In this document: positions 36,365 through 47,344 of the stretch, one piece after another
Layout: each line of letters begins with the position of its first letter
How positions within the stretch are numbered: position 1 is the stretch's first letter
DNA from: Evernia prunastri
Taxonomy: Eukaryota > Ascomycota > Lecanoromycetes > Lecanorales > Parmeliaceae
Direction of reading: 5' to 3'
Assembly: GCA_003184365.1 (NCBI GenBank)
Contig: NKYR01000048.1
Coordinates: 220,414-284,413 of the forward strand
Length of the DNA: 64,000 nucleotides
Position numbers and translations under genes: made by a program
Notes under the pieces: generated by a model
Told to the model about the DNA's origin: nothing
The model's database searches: none
The model's input: only the letters and a program-made list of their open reading frames with translations

Positions 36365-37391
36365 GTTGGGCAGGCGGGTTGCGTCTTGCAAAAGGTTTTT
36401 TTTTTTCAGCAAAAGACAAGTCTTGGTTCGGACTTTTCAGAGGCAGGTGCTGCAGACGAAAGAAAGCTGTGCTCATGAGCGCCCTTTCGAAGCCCTATAT
36501 ATATTGCATATGTAAACCCTCCGGCGACAAAAACATCCTGCATTCTTGTGCTGTTCTGACTAAATCTCACACCGACGATTCAGGTCGAAATGGGGCAAAG
36601 CCAACCTGAACGGGGCAATGGTCTCGTCGATGCGACGCAATATTAGCGAATATCTGACGCACGTTTTGTTGGATGATGATCTCGGGCACAGCATCTGTCA
36701 CGGGTGCATATACTGGGAGCCAGTCATTTTCGCATCCCGACGTCGCTAAAGTTCTGAGACGCACGGTAAGCACCGACCGGAGCCGAGGAGCCAAAAGAAA
36801 TCTTTCCCCAGCTTTGCTTATTTGCAGGAAAAAGCGGTTTGGAGACGTCGTCGCAGAGCGTGGAGATCGCTCAGGTCGTGCGGAGGGGAAAAAGGAGCGG
36901 TGTGGTCGTGAGGTCAGCGGCGGAGGTGCTGCCTTGCTGACGAAGATGTGTCTCTCGACCCGATGACATACCGATGGGTGTGAGTGATATGCTGGGGAGA
37001 GAATGGTTGCTTTGCGCCTTGTGAGCTTAGTGAGGCGGGGAGCTCTTACATGCATGTGTAGAAAGGCTGAGGGAGAGGAAGGCGGTAGAGACGGCTCGAT
37101 AGCTCAGCCTGGTCTGTGAGGGGGGGATGGAACGTTATGGTGGATCGTCACAGTCAAACTTGGATCTCTTGGGCAGACGTTTTAACGTCACTTTTGCGGC
37201 GATGCAGCCGGTCTAGAATGTGTACGTACAATGGTCTATGCGAGAGAAAGGTTCGTCGTCAAAATGCGCAAAAAGGCCTTCCTTCTCCAGCGGAGAGTCT
37301 CTAATCCAAGTCCTCCACACGGACGTGATTCATCTTCATATACCCCGACCTCGTGACCATGGAGTGCGTGGTCATCTCGTAACACTCCTGA
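36365..37391. other. Intergenic region
   Basis: About 1 kb. A 162-codon minus-strand frame (36,567-37,055) has no recognisable motif or splice partner and was not accepted as a gene. Nothing else seen. Confidence 0.4.
36496..36504 (-). promoter_or_regulatory. TATA box of the DPBB protein gene
   Basis: TATATATAT about 135 bases upstream of the ATG at 36364. Confidence 0.5.
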
Positions 37392-38493
37392 TCAATCTAC
37401 TTCATTGCACAGCGGCCACGATTCCTTCGTCTCCATATCGCGAAACACATTCTCCGAACACGAGACAAAGTCCGGACGGTACGAGTGGTCGTTCCCGCAG
37501 AGCTCGCGCGCGCTGTGCTGCTCGTGCACACTCGTTACCAGGGCGGCCGTCAAACTTCGAGACAGGTTGGGCGGGCTGACGGCGCTCTTTTGCGGGCATG
37601 CTGTCCTTGTCTTTGGCGTGCCAGAAGTGGACTCTTGAAGGGTCGGGGAGCCCGTCGAATTCGTAGTCGTCGTGGTACAGATGGTAGTCGTATTTCCGGC
37701 GGAAGATCATAGCGGGCTCCCTGCAGTAGGAAGAGGGGTCGGGGTTGTAGTTTGAGGTGGAATTGGTGAAGGCCTGGCTTCGAGAGGTCAATACAGGTCT
37801 GATGAACTGGGGTGGAGGATGAAGTACCTACATGTGGATTTGCATTGCCGCTGCTTCGTTGTGGTCGAGCTTGTCGCTGCCGTCGCCACTGGCATCTTTA
37901 TTGAGCCAGGTGCAGTCTCAGGAGTGTAAGCTTCATCTAGACTCTCCACTTGTTTCCACGGGGATTTCGATTGAAGAGCTTACATGGACAGTGATGATTG
38001 TCTCGGACGATAGTATTCGAGTAGTAATACCGCTTGCCGCACGCCTGGCCCATATCTCCCAACCAACCTCTCGGCGTTCCATCACCCCAGATTTGAGAGA
38101 TGTAGGCAATGCAGATCCTATCGTTGTGGCACAGAATCTACAAGTACGTCGCCTGCCTGCCCGGGCCTCTCTTCTGCGAGACCCAAATGTCGGCGTACCC
38201 GCCGGACCCGATGCCGCCGAACGTTCTCTCGACTCAAGTCCGAGGCGCCGATGTACTGCTTGTTTTCGTCAAAGGCGACGACGCCCGGTAGGGGGACCGT
38301 TGGCTTCCGTGAGCCCTTCGACGCTGTTGAGCGCGACGACGACGCGCACCATGGAGTCTTGGGCTTGCTGCTGTCGGTCGACTGTGTGGATCTCTTTGTT
38401 GGGGAACTCGTGGGGGAGGAGGCCGGTGAAGCCTACCATTGAGCCGAATACGCCCAGGACGGTGAGGATGGCTTTGCCGGCGGGGTTGGCCAT
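37392..38493 (-). pseudogene. Broken secreted-protein gene, frameshifts and internal stop
   Basis: Read on the minus strand, conserved blocks of a fungal secreted-protein family appear in order but in different frames. The start is MANPAGKAILTVLGVFGSMVG (hydrophobic, signal-like) with LLPHEFPNKE and VRVVVALNSVEG. Next, in a shifted frame, VVAFDENKQYIGASD; in a third frame, FGGIGSGGYADIWVSQ, then an in-frame TAG at 38140-38138, ICIAYISQIW and GDMGQACGKRYYYSN. Two likely introns follow (near 37,925-37,985 and 37,779-37,831). After TNSTSNYNPDPSSYC comes another shift near 37,530 to RELCGNDHSYRPDFVS. Frame changes lie near 38,305, 38,222 and 37,530; none coincides with GT-AG introns. The lesions point to a pseudogene; assembly errors are the alternative. 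The long + strand frame at 37,832-38,512 is antisense to it. Confidence 0.65.
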
Positions 38494-39138
38494 GGTGTTT
38501 GATTTTATTTGATTTGCAAGAGGCTTCTGTGATGTTAGACACGATTATGTAGTCTGGTTAGTGATTAATCTGTTTTGCAGATGTTCGACGAGGATTTGAT
38601 ATTCCGGCGAAATAATGCCTTTTTCACGAAAATGCACCCTTGTTTTGCTTCTCATTTAATCATCAAACTCTGTTGGAACCCGGGTGGGACCGCGACTCAG
38701 ATACTCTCCACTTTTCTCTTTCAGTATAATGAGGCTCTGGAAGACTAGCAAGTTGCCAATGGCTGCAACATGACTTAACACAGTATATGGTAAACCCCTT
38801 GTATTGAGGACATTTGAATCTGCCAATAAGATTAATGAAACGAAGCAACAATCTTTTCATCACGAGATCGTTTCATCTTTCCTTGATGAACTAAATGGGT
38901 TTTATATCTTGGGTGCTGGCGTCTCTTATCCAACATCGACATCGATGATGAACTCAAATCCAAAGCTACAATGTATCTACCAAACAGACGATCGATCAAT
39001 AGAACAGCACAAGACAAGGGAAAGCCCGATGTACAAAAAACCGTCCCCTCCCGTTTTCGGAAAGTATCACGAAATCAATGCCTTAATGCTCGCTACCTAC
39101 TTCTCTACTCTCCTCTTTCTTGACCTTGGAAAAGTAGT
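38494..39138. other. Intergenic region
   Basis: About 645 bases covering the upstream side of the pseudogene and the 3' side of the AAA+ gene. Nothing supported. Confidence 0.4.
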
Positions 39139-41672
39139 CTATTTGAGCGCCTTGGCCGCATTCCACGCTTCGACGACGTCGAGCACGGATTCTATGTGCT
39201 TGATGTCTAGCCGTTGGTTGTTTTCGCGCGCGATACTCCGTGCGCTGCCGACGGCGTGCTTGATCTGTTGTTCGAGGGGGGTATTTAGTCTTTGCTTTTG
39301 TGTATGTATACGTATCTGTATATTGGAAGTAGGCTCTGAGGGGAGTGCTTCGGCGAGGTAGGGCATAGTGACTTACTTGGCGCCCGTTCATCACGTGGGA
39401 GGCTAGCTTCTCCACTTCTGGGTCTGTAATGTGCCCGGAGACGCGCTCGATGAATTGCCGCCAGATTGTGCGGCGCGCGGCGACGTCGAGGTCAGGGTAG
39501 TGGATGGAGAAGTGGATGCGGCCTGGTGGGTGGGATTAGGATGAAGACCTTTTCTGCTAGTGTTGGGGTATCTGAGGGTGGCGAGACTCACTTTCAAAAG
39601 CGGGATCGCAGTCGCCGATGCGGTTGGTTGTCAGGATGAGTATTCCCTGGAAATATTCCAGCTGCCGGAGGAATATCGAGACAAGAGCATTCCGGGCTAC
39701 GTCTTTGGTGTCGCGCTCTTGAAGGAAGACGTCCGCTTCATCTAAGAGTAGCACGGCGGACCATCGGTGTGATAGTTCTAGGATCAGTGTTAGTTGCTTG
39801 TCGACCTTTTCCACGTCGGTGCCCAATTCGCCGGCGCTGACGGCGTATAAGGGTCTTTTGGTCACTTCTGCGACTGCTTCCGCCGTCAGCGTCTTGCCGC
39901 ATCCGGGACGTCCGCTCAGTAAGCCGATAAGACCGAGCCCTTTGCCTTGGATCACGTCGTCGTAGCCAGTGCCTTTGGATGAGTGCTGCTTGACGAGTGA
40001 ATGGATTAGGGTTTTTTGCTTCGCGCCGATAACGAGCGAGTGGAAGGGCTCGTCGCTCCAGACTACTTCTTGTAAGCGGGAGACGGGAAAGCCCCCCCAT
40101 TTCTTGTCGCCGAACCCGAAGCCTCCTACGAAAGGTGCGCAGATGAGATGTTGGTCGTCGGTCAGTTGTGTCCTATCGAGTGTGGATTGCACGTTTGGGA
40201 TGCAGGCCCAGTTGGGGTTGTAGGTGCGGAAGGAGGCGGTGTCGATCATTGCGCGCCCGTGGGTACTGAACTTGAACCGGTTCACTTCGTAGCGATCGTT
40301 CATTGTTTCCCGCATCGCTGGTCCGCTCGTCTCCCAATATGTGTTGCCGATCATTCGGGCGTACTTCTTGCCTCGTTCAATGACTTCTTTGCGGATTTGC
40401 GCTGGGTTGGGCACGAAGTCTAGGGGGTAGACGATGAGATCTTGGATTTTCTTTGCGCCGTCGTATTGATCGATTTCCAGGTCAGAGTAGAGATCCGGTC
40501 GGCTGGCTATGCCTAAGTCTTTAGTGTAGCCAAATTTGAGCCCGTCGTCGGCGATCATATCGCACATGACGTGCCAGTAGGGTGTGCCGTCTTTTCGATA
40601 TCGTTGCCGGATGCGTCGCATTAGGAGCACCTGTGGTTGTTCGGTGTACTGGTGGAAATGATACATCATGCAGTTGGGTGTGAACAGGGCCCAGAGTAGC
40701 GACCACGTGATTTTATTAGCAGGTAGCAGATTTTCCAAGCTGGCGATGTTGCTTCCGTGCTGCTCTTCGACGTATTGCATAGCGACTGAGAGGTCGGCGA
40801 CGAGAGACGAATCTGGAGATTCTTTTTTCTCTTCGAGGGATAGGCGGTCTTTTAGGGCGAATCGAGAGTGAAAGAAGAGGGCTGGATCAGCCTATTTTTC
40901 CCAACAAGGATTAGCAAAGCGATGAAGGTACACCTCAGTAGGAAGATAGCCTAAAAAGCAGCCAATCTTGCCCCCTAAAAGCAGAAGATCCTGGCTTGAA
41001 GGAAGGTTCTGGTGAATCCCTTCCGCCGCGGATTGTAAAGTGCCATTAACGAACGATAAATACCTTCCGCTGCAAATTGCAAAAAGCCTTTAATGATAAA
41101 TGCAGATGCTCATGGAAGCTCATATGCTACTATTCAGAGAGAAGGCACTTCGGCTCGGGCGAGATAGAGGGCGACTTACGAATGGAGGCTCCTTGAGGAG
41201 GGACAAACCCTCCACGTCTTTGTTGATCTCGATGAGAATGTCACGTAGCACTGAGCTCTTGACGTCAACCTCGGTGTGGGTATGCTGGCCTTTGTGGTTG
41301 ATAATGCGCCTTTCAACTAGGACGGGCTTTTTCTTGTCGAGTTTCTTGTCTGGTTTACCGGATTTGACCAGCTTTGTCGTGTATGTCCGTCTGGTAAGGT
41401 TAGTATTGCGGCCATAAATTCCTGGATATCAGATCGGTAAAGTAGCTCACAGATCAAATCTAAGGAACCAGATGTTAGTATGATAGACTACGCACAAAGC
41501 CCATAGTGCGAGCGAATTGGACTCACACTTCGGCATATCGCAGGATGCGATTTGGACCCGGCTTCAGTGATGCTGCTTTGTCTTCCTTCTCATCTTCCTT
41601 GATACTTGTCACACTCACTTGCACGTCTTTCTTGAGGTCTGGCTTGCCGCTGTCGATTGGGATATCACCCAT
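39139..41672 (-). CDS. AAA+ ATPase of a fungal family with long N-terminal domain
   Basis: Six exons: 41672-41527, a 9-base microexon 41459-41451, 41390-41180, 40891-39592, 39522-39377 and 39264-39139; about 645 aa. The N-terminal half (QRYRKDGTPYWHVMCDMIADD, YPLDFVP, RGKKYARMIG) matches the large uncharacterised domain that precedes the ATPase in many filamentous fungal proteins. Walker A is GRPGCGKT (about 450-457) and Walker B LLLDEADVFL (about 502). Sensor-1-like LTTNRIGDCDPAF and an SRIHFSIHYPDL arginine-containing segment follow across intron 4, and the gene ends with a helical lid. Closest in style to Bcs1/proteasomal-type AAA modules, but no BCS1 N domain or membrane helix is seen. 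Intron 3 is unusually long (288 bases). Divergent from the NACHT gene, 556 bases apart. Confidence 0.82.
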
Positions 41673-42228
41673 GGCTGGATATTAGGGTTGTTGTTCGTGT
41701 TGGGATTACAATAGCAGGGGAAAGTGACCGCAGGCGACACGGTACTGTTGGAGTACGAGGGATGATGATTCTTCACAAATCCTCATAACGAAGGAGACTG
41801 ATATTTGTTATAAAGAGTCAGCTATCAGAACGAAGAAAAACCTCCTAGGCGCAGGCGGACGGAGACACCGACCTAGTGTGGCTGGGGTCTGCTGCCTGAC
41901 CGTTCAGTTGTGGCTTGGTGCGCTGTCTTTGCCGCGTGGCTGTGGCTTCGCGCAGGCACTATCTGGTGCTTAATTAATCAGCGCTTCTTGCAATTAGCGT
42001 CAATGTCAATAATATATTAAAAGCCGACTTGCTTCAGGTGTTCAGCTTGTGGTTGCCTTGAATGCTCAAGACATCTCACAGCCTACTTCTCCTTTGTTGC
42101 CGTATTTCCTACATATTCGTATGAATTACAAAAAATACACATAACGATATCTTGCACCCACTTGCTCTTCTGTAAATAGGCGTCTGCTGCAATTTTCAAC
42201 GTTTTCGACACTACGATAACCAGCAAGC
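41673..42228. promoter_or_regulatory. Bidirectional promoter between AAA+ and NACHT genes
   Basis: A 556-base gap separates the two divergent ATGs. A TATAAAGAG word lies near 41,809 and an AATATATTAAAAG stretch near 42,009-42,022. The arrangement allows co-regulation, which is an inference. Confidence 0.45.
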
Positions 42229-45200
42229 ATGGGTGCCATGAAAGAGCTCAGGTAGCCCGACCCCTCTCATTATGATATAATCCCTTACGCTGATCAATAC
42301 AACTGTAGAGTCCCCTTCGGTTTTGAGCATGCTTTCTACGACTATATTCGCAACCTACCAGAGAAAAAGAGCAAGAGGTCAATGCTGGCTCGTATCGATC
42401 TCAACAACCCTCCCACACCGGAAGACATACAGGTATCTCTTCACCAGATAGAGGCTAAACACGCCCGGCGGCCGTCTGTAAAGATTATGAAAAGAGTCCT
42501 GGGCCCCTTTGTGGCTGTAATGAAGGACTACTACGGCGTTTTCGACACCCTTTCGCAGGCCGACCAGACACCCGGATGCGTTCTCTGGGGTGTTTTGAAA
42601 TTAGTCATCGACGGCCTCAGTCGATTTATTGACCTCATCGATAAAATCAAGACCGAGGTGCTCTCTCTTTCAGCGCAGCTACGGCGATTGACCTTGTACG
42701 ATGAGCTCTACGGCCAGTCTCTCGACATGCAGGAGCTCTTGTTTAGTTCGTACAAGAATGTCTTCAGGTTTTGGTGTCGAGTCGATAAGGAGTGCAGCAG
42801 GTGCGGCCTGAATTCCTTGCTGCGAGCCTCAACGTCTTTCAGCATAAAGAAAGTGCAGGCCATCGTTGATGACTTAAAAGAAGACGCGGATCAAATTGAG
42901 AAGGTTGCGGCCATCTTAGAAGGCCAATTTGCCGGCACAGAAAGGGTGGAGGCCAGCATTGAGAGGTACGAGAATAGAAAAGAGCGGGACGAAGGCTCTG
43001 CATGGAGAAAGCAAATGCAAAGTGATCGCATACGGTCCTGGCTTGGAGGTCAAACCATCATAGAGTCTACTTTGCTTAGACATCGCAACAATCTCGATGT
43101 CAGCCGGCATGCAACGGGGCCTCCGACATGTGAATGGCTCCTCAACGACTCACACTTCCAAGACTGGATGAATGGGACATCACTTAAGTCCACCCTTTGG
43201 CTGCTCGCGGGGCCTGGCTCTGGCAAGAGCGTCTTGTGCTCATATACCGTTGACTACATAAGGAACCTTGGCGGTGCCCAGGCTCAGTGTCTTCATTTCT
43301 TTGAGTTTGACAATGAACATACAGCCATTGTCACAGCCCGAAATCTGGCCACCCAGCTTTTTGAAGATTATTGGCTTGTGAATCAAGACGTTCCAGAAGA
43401 TTTACACAGCGCATCTCAAAAAAGCGGTGCCGACTTGATCAACGTATTCGAATTCATCCGAATCCTCGTTGGTAAGCTTCCTAAGGTCTATATTTTTCTC
43501 GATGGTCTAGACGAGGAATGCACCGGGGCTCAATGGAAGGAAGCTATCAAGGTCATTGAATTTCTTAACATTTTGGCGGAGACTTCTCCAAACAAAGTAC
43601 GCGTCTGGTATAGTTCTCAAGATAGGCCTATTATTCGGCAGCAGCTGGAGAGTCATTTGATTCTCAATGTCAAAGAGCAAATCAGAGTTGCAGTCGACGA
43701 GCACATTTCCTTGAAGGTACCAGGGATCTGCAACCCTGAGGTAGACCAGGATACCCGGAAGTGGATCCTGAGCGAGTTGAAGCAACGTGCCGATGGCAAC
43801 TTCCTTTGGGCAAGTCTGATGCTGAAAACGATTGAGAATGAGGTGAGCAGTTTCGATGAGATGGAGTCTTTCATCAGGGAAGGTTTGCCCAAAGACCTTG
43901 ATGCGTACTACGGACGTATCATTGCTCGATACGAAAAGCGTGAGCGTGAACTGGCCAAGTAAGATTCCAATGTCTTCCAGTGTTTTCTCTCAACGTGCTT
44001 ACTGGCTCAGTAAAATCTTTTCCATCATCACGTTCGCTAGGCGGCGTCTTCGATTGACGGAGTTAAGAGAAGCCATCGGCATCGTCTCTTCTGAAAATCC
44101 TAGATCACTGCAAAATCGCAACGTTCCTTGGCGGCAAGCTGTGGAGAAAGTCTTTGCGCCACTGATAGAAACGCAAGAAGACCCCGAGAACCACGGAGAG
44201 CACTTCTGCTATCTCTTTCACAGCACAGTCAGAGACTTTCTGATGAACAACCGGAGCATATTTCGGCAAGAATCACCAAATCCCGCAATACATTCGATAT
44301 CAGAGTTCACGATTGCTAATGCATGTCTGCTATATTTATCTCAAGACAGGTATTCACAACTTCTTACAAGAGATGCGGAGGAATGGACTACGATCTCCAA
44401 AGAAAATATAAGTGACCATCATCTGCTTACATATTCGGCGAAGTACTGGGACAAGCATTTTGACCAAGTCGAAGAGACACCAGAGCTTCGTCAAAGAATT
44501 GAAAGCTTTCTGACATCATCGAACTTCCAATCCACACTTCAGCTACAAAGCTTGTTCGTCCAAGGCCAATTCGAGGTCTATGCTCGCAGTCAGTCTCCTG
44601 ACCAGATATTTACCAAGCGCGTTTTCCCGAAATGGTTTGCAAACCACAGCATGGACGGCTGCTCTCAGTTTTCCAAGAATTACCGAAGCTATATAAGCGA
44701 ATGGCACAATCTGCTCGGCTGTGCAACTTGCGATGAGCCGCGCTGCTACCGGCATTCGAGCGCAAAGCACCTCAGAGGGGAGCTCGACCGCTGTCTCTGG
44801 GGCTCATTGGGTCCGCGAAACTTCCTTTCGTCTAAGCCTGGGCGGTACACCAGCTTTATGTTGTGCGATAAAGAACACCTTGAGCCAGGTAACGTGCCCT
44901 ATCATGAGGCAATATCTCGGGATGGTAGGAAAGTCGTGGTACTCCAGTCGTCAAATCAAGCTGTAGACGCAGCCGAGCCAAACTTTTCTAATCGGACTTG
45001 GACATTGTCGGGCCACAAGATCCATCCATTGCTCGATGTCAATACCAACATCTCAACAAGACTCGACGGGAAGCTGTGGGCTGATGCTCAACTGAAACTG
45101 GTATCTTTCAGCTCCGATCTTGCTTTCTTGCGGATTGGGTCTCAGATCTTCTCTATTGACGGCGAAGGCGGATACTGCGCAACTGATGACTTAGACATAA

Positions 45201-46994
45201 CATCTGAATTTCCGAATGCTTGTGTTGAAGACATCACAAGCCGAGGCTCGCTTCTTGTCGTAGCGTCAAGACGCAAATTGCCAGCAATCACGGAGCCCCG
45301 CGGTCGCCAGGCAGCTAAAGTGGACCAGGTTCCGGATAAATCACTCGGAGCTCTAGGTGACCCACCCCAAGACCCGCCTTTAGGCAAGGATCTGAGTGTC
45401 ACGGGGTACCAGCAAGATTCACGCGAGCTTTCTAAAAGCAACCACGCTTCAGACACCTCTCCTGCGAAAGAAGGAGATTCCATTGGAAAGGATGGAAATG
45501 ATAGTGATTCCTCTAGTCCTTCAGAGGGAACTTCAGAATGGAACTCAGCGGAAGAAAGCTGGAGCGAGGGATCCACCGAGATAGATGAGCTCGGCAACCC
45601 CTTGACCTCTTCAGATGAGTACAATTCTACTTCTAGCGAAGAGGGGACAGACAGCGATAACGAGAGTGAGCCTGCGCAAGATGACGCCGCATCTGACACC
45701 GCTGTCAACAGCTACGGTCAACTATACGAAGAATCCGACAGCGACGGCGGAGATGTTGACTTTGACTGCGGATCTGAGGACGAGTCTTATGACGGTGACT
45801 ATGAATCCGATTGGAGTGACGACAACAATCGGGAGGAAGACTTCCACTTCGATACTGATGACGAAGAGAGGCTGGTCAGGTGCAAGGCATATTCGAGACG
45901 GCACAGGAAACGAGACGCTAAGGTACAACAAGGCATACTCAGAATCTATGACCTTACTGCCAGCCCCCCAACCCCGGTTTTCACGTTCACACATCCGCTA
46001 CCTATTATGCTCTACGATTCACCCCCGGCAATTCATCCAACAAAGCCACTGGTGGTATGGCCACTCTGTGGAGGTGATGTTCTGTTCGCAGACTTCGAGG
46101 GAAAGTCCTACTTCATCAGAAGAGCTCGAACTACCACGCGCAAAAGTAGGTTTTCGCATTTTCTCGTCTCCTACGGAAGTTAGAAGCTCAATGGACTGTG
46201 CTTACCAATTCTTCCATCAAGCCCGCCATGTCTTCATGAAATTCCACTTTTCCCGCTGCTCCAAATACCTGCATATCGCCTCCCTCGAAGCGCAACAAAT
46301 GAAGCAATCCAAATCCGAAGTAAAAGCCGGCAGTAAACCCGGATTGGTCCTATCTGCCTTCATCTCCACTCACCGCCTCTCAACCAGGAAAACGACCCGT
46401 AGCCCGCCCACCCTCATCCACCGCGTCAAAATTATGCTTGGATGTACAACTTCTCTCTGCCAGACCAGAATGCCTATCGAAGTGACATGGACTGAGAAAG
46501 AAGTCTATCTTTCCAACAGCAGCGACTCGAACCTCCTCACGCTGCTTCGTGTTGACTTGTTCCCCCCGTTAAAAGATTCTGTAGCTGCCGAGTACAATGC
46601 CGTCTCTGTCCCAAGACTTCCAATCCTCCTTCCCGAATCAGCTCGCTCCCGCTCAGTACACTACTATCCGCCTCAACCGAATACCACTCACGCGCTCATC
46701 CTCATGGGAAGTTGGGCCAGCACTTCCGACTCTGATAATAAAGATACAGGCCCAAAGACACCAGACGTTGTGCCTAATGTTTACGACACCATCCAAGGCC
46801 TTCCCGAGACTGTTTCTCCGCCCATCGGATTCTATGTAGACGTGGACAAAGATCTCGGTGGATGGGGCGCCAGCAATGCGGAAGAGGAGATCGACAAGGA
46901 CAAGGATAAAGGACAGCTGAAACAGAAGATGGAGATCTTTGCCGCGGAGGACGATTGCGATATCGAGCATTATTTTTTCACGAAAAGGAGGTAG
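42229..46994 (+). CDS. NACHT NTPase, NLR-like fungal STAND protein
   Basis: Four exons, 42229-42251, 42309-43958, 44011-46145 and 46222-46994; introns of 52 to 76 bases; about 1,526 aa. Residues about 15-250 form a helical N-terminal domain of the type preceding fungal NACHT modules (VLWGVLKLVIDGLSRFIDLI, DMQELLFSSYKNVFRFW). Walker A LLAGPGSGKS lies near 306-314 and Walker B VYIFLDGLDEE near 401-411, typical of the NPHP3-like NACHT group. A winged-helix-like region (FARRRLRLTELREAIGI) and HSTVRDFL segment follow. The C-terminal half is an atypical sensor region: cysteine-rich CATCDEPRCYRH, an extremely acidic Ser/Asp/Glu tract (about 1,048-1,185), and a final part with SKYLHIASLEAQ that resembles a degenerate beta-propeller. 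Such proteins act in non-self recognition and cell death; here that is inference from architecture. Confidence 0.85.
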
Positions 46995-47344
46995 TGTTAG
47001 AGAGACTTTCTTGTAGAGAGTAGATAGGATGACTTCCTTGGCTCGTTAGCCCTGGGCGAGTGATTATTTGCAGAATGAGGTCGGCCCCGGGTGCATTAGC
47101 CGATGGGTCAGTGGGTAACTTAGTCATCAAACCGCCGAGTCATCGTGTTTGGAACTTTGGATTATGCTCGCGTGTCCGACGCGACTTTGCGCGTGTCAGC
47201 TAAAAGCGACTCTTACCTCTACAAAGTAGGCTAACTCTCACGCTACGTAAGAACTATCTGGGTTCTTGTTCTGCTATCCTGATAGCTTGCTTTGATTGAT
47301 ACATTCTTTTCTTGAACCTTGCCACTAGTCGCCGGCTCTTCAAC
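46995..47344. promoter_or_regulatory. Short intergenic gap, promoter of the 2OG oxygenase gene
   Basis: 350 bases between the NACHT stop and the next ATG on the same strand. No clear TATA box. Confidence 0.4.

Noticed and set aside
36567..37055. 162-codon minus-strand frame
   Set aside because: No signal peptide, domain or splice partner; Arg/Ser-rich composition typical of chance frames.
37095..37125. Sequence resembling the 5' half of a tRNA (ATAGCTCAGCCTGG)
   Set aside because: No B box, acceptor-stem match or cloverleaf follows.
37832..38512. 226-codon + strand frame
   Set aside because: It lies opposite the secreted-protein pseudogene blocks and shows no domain of its own.
45142..45708. 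188-codon minus-strand Ser-rich frame
   Set aside because: Complement of the acidic Ser/Asp/Glu tract of the NACHT gene.
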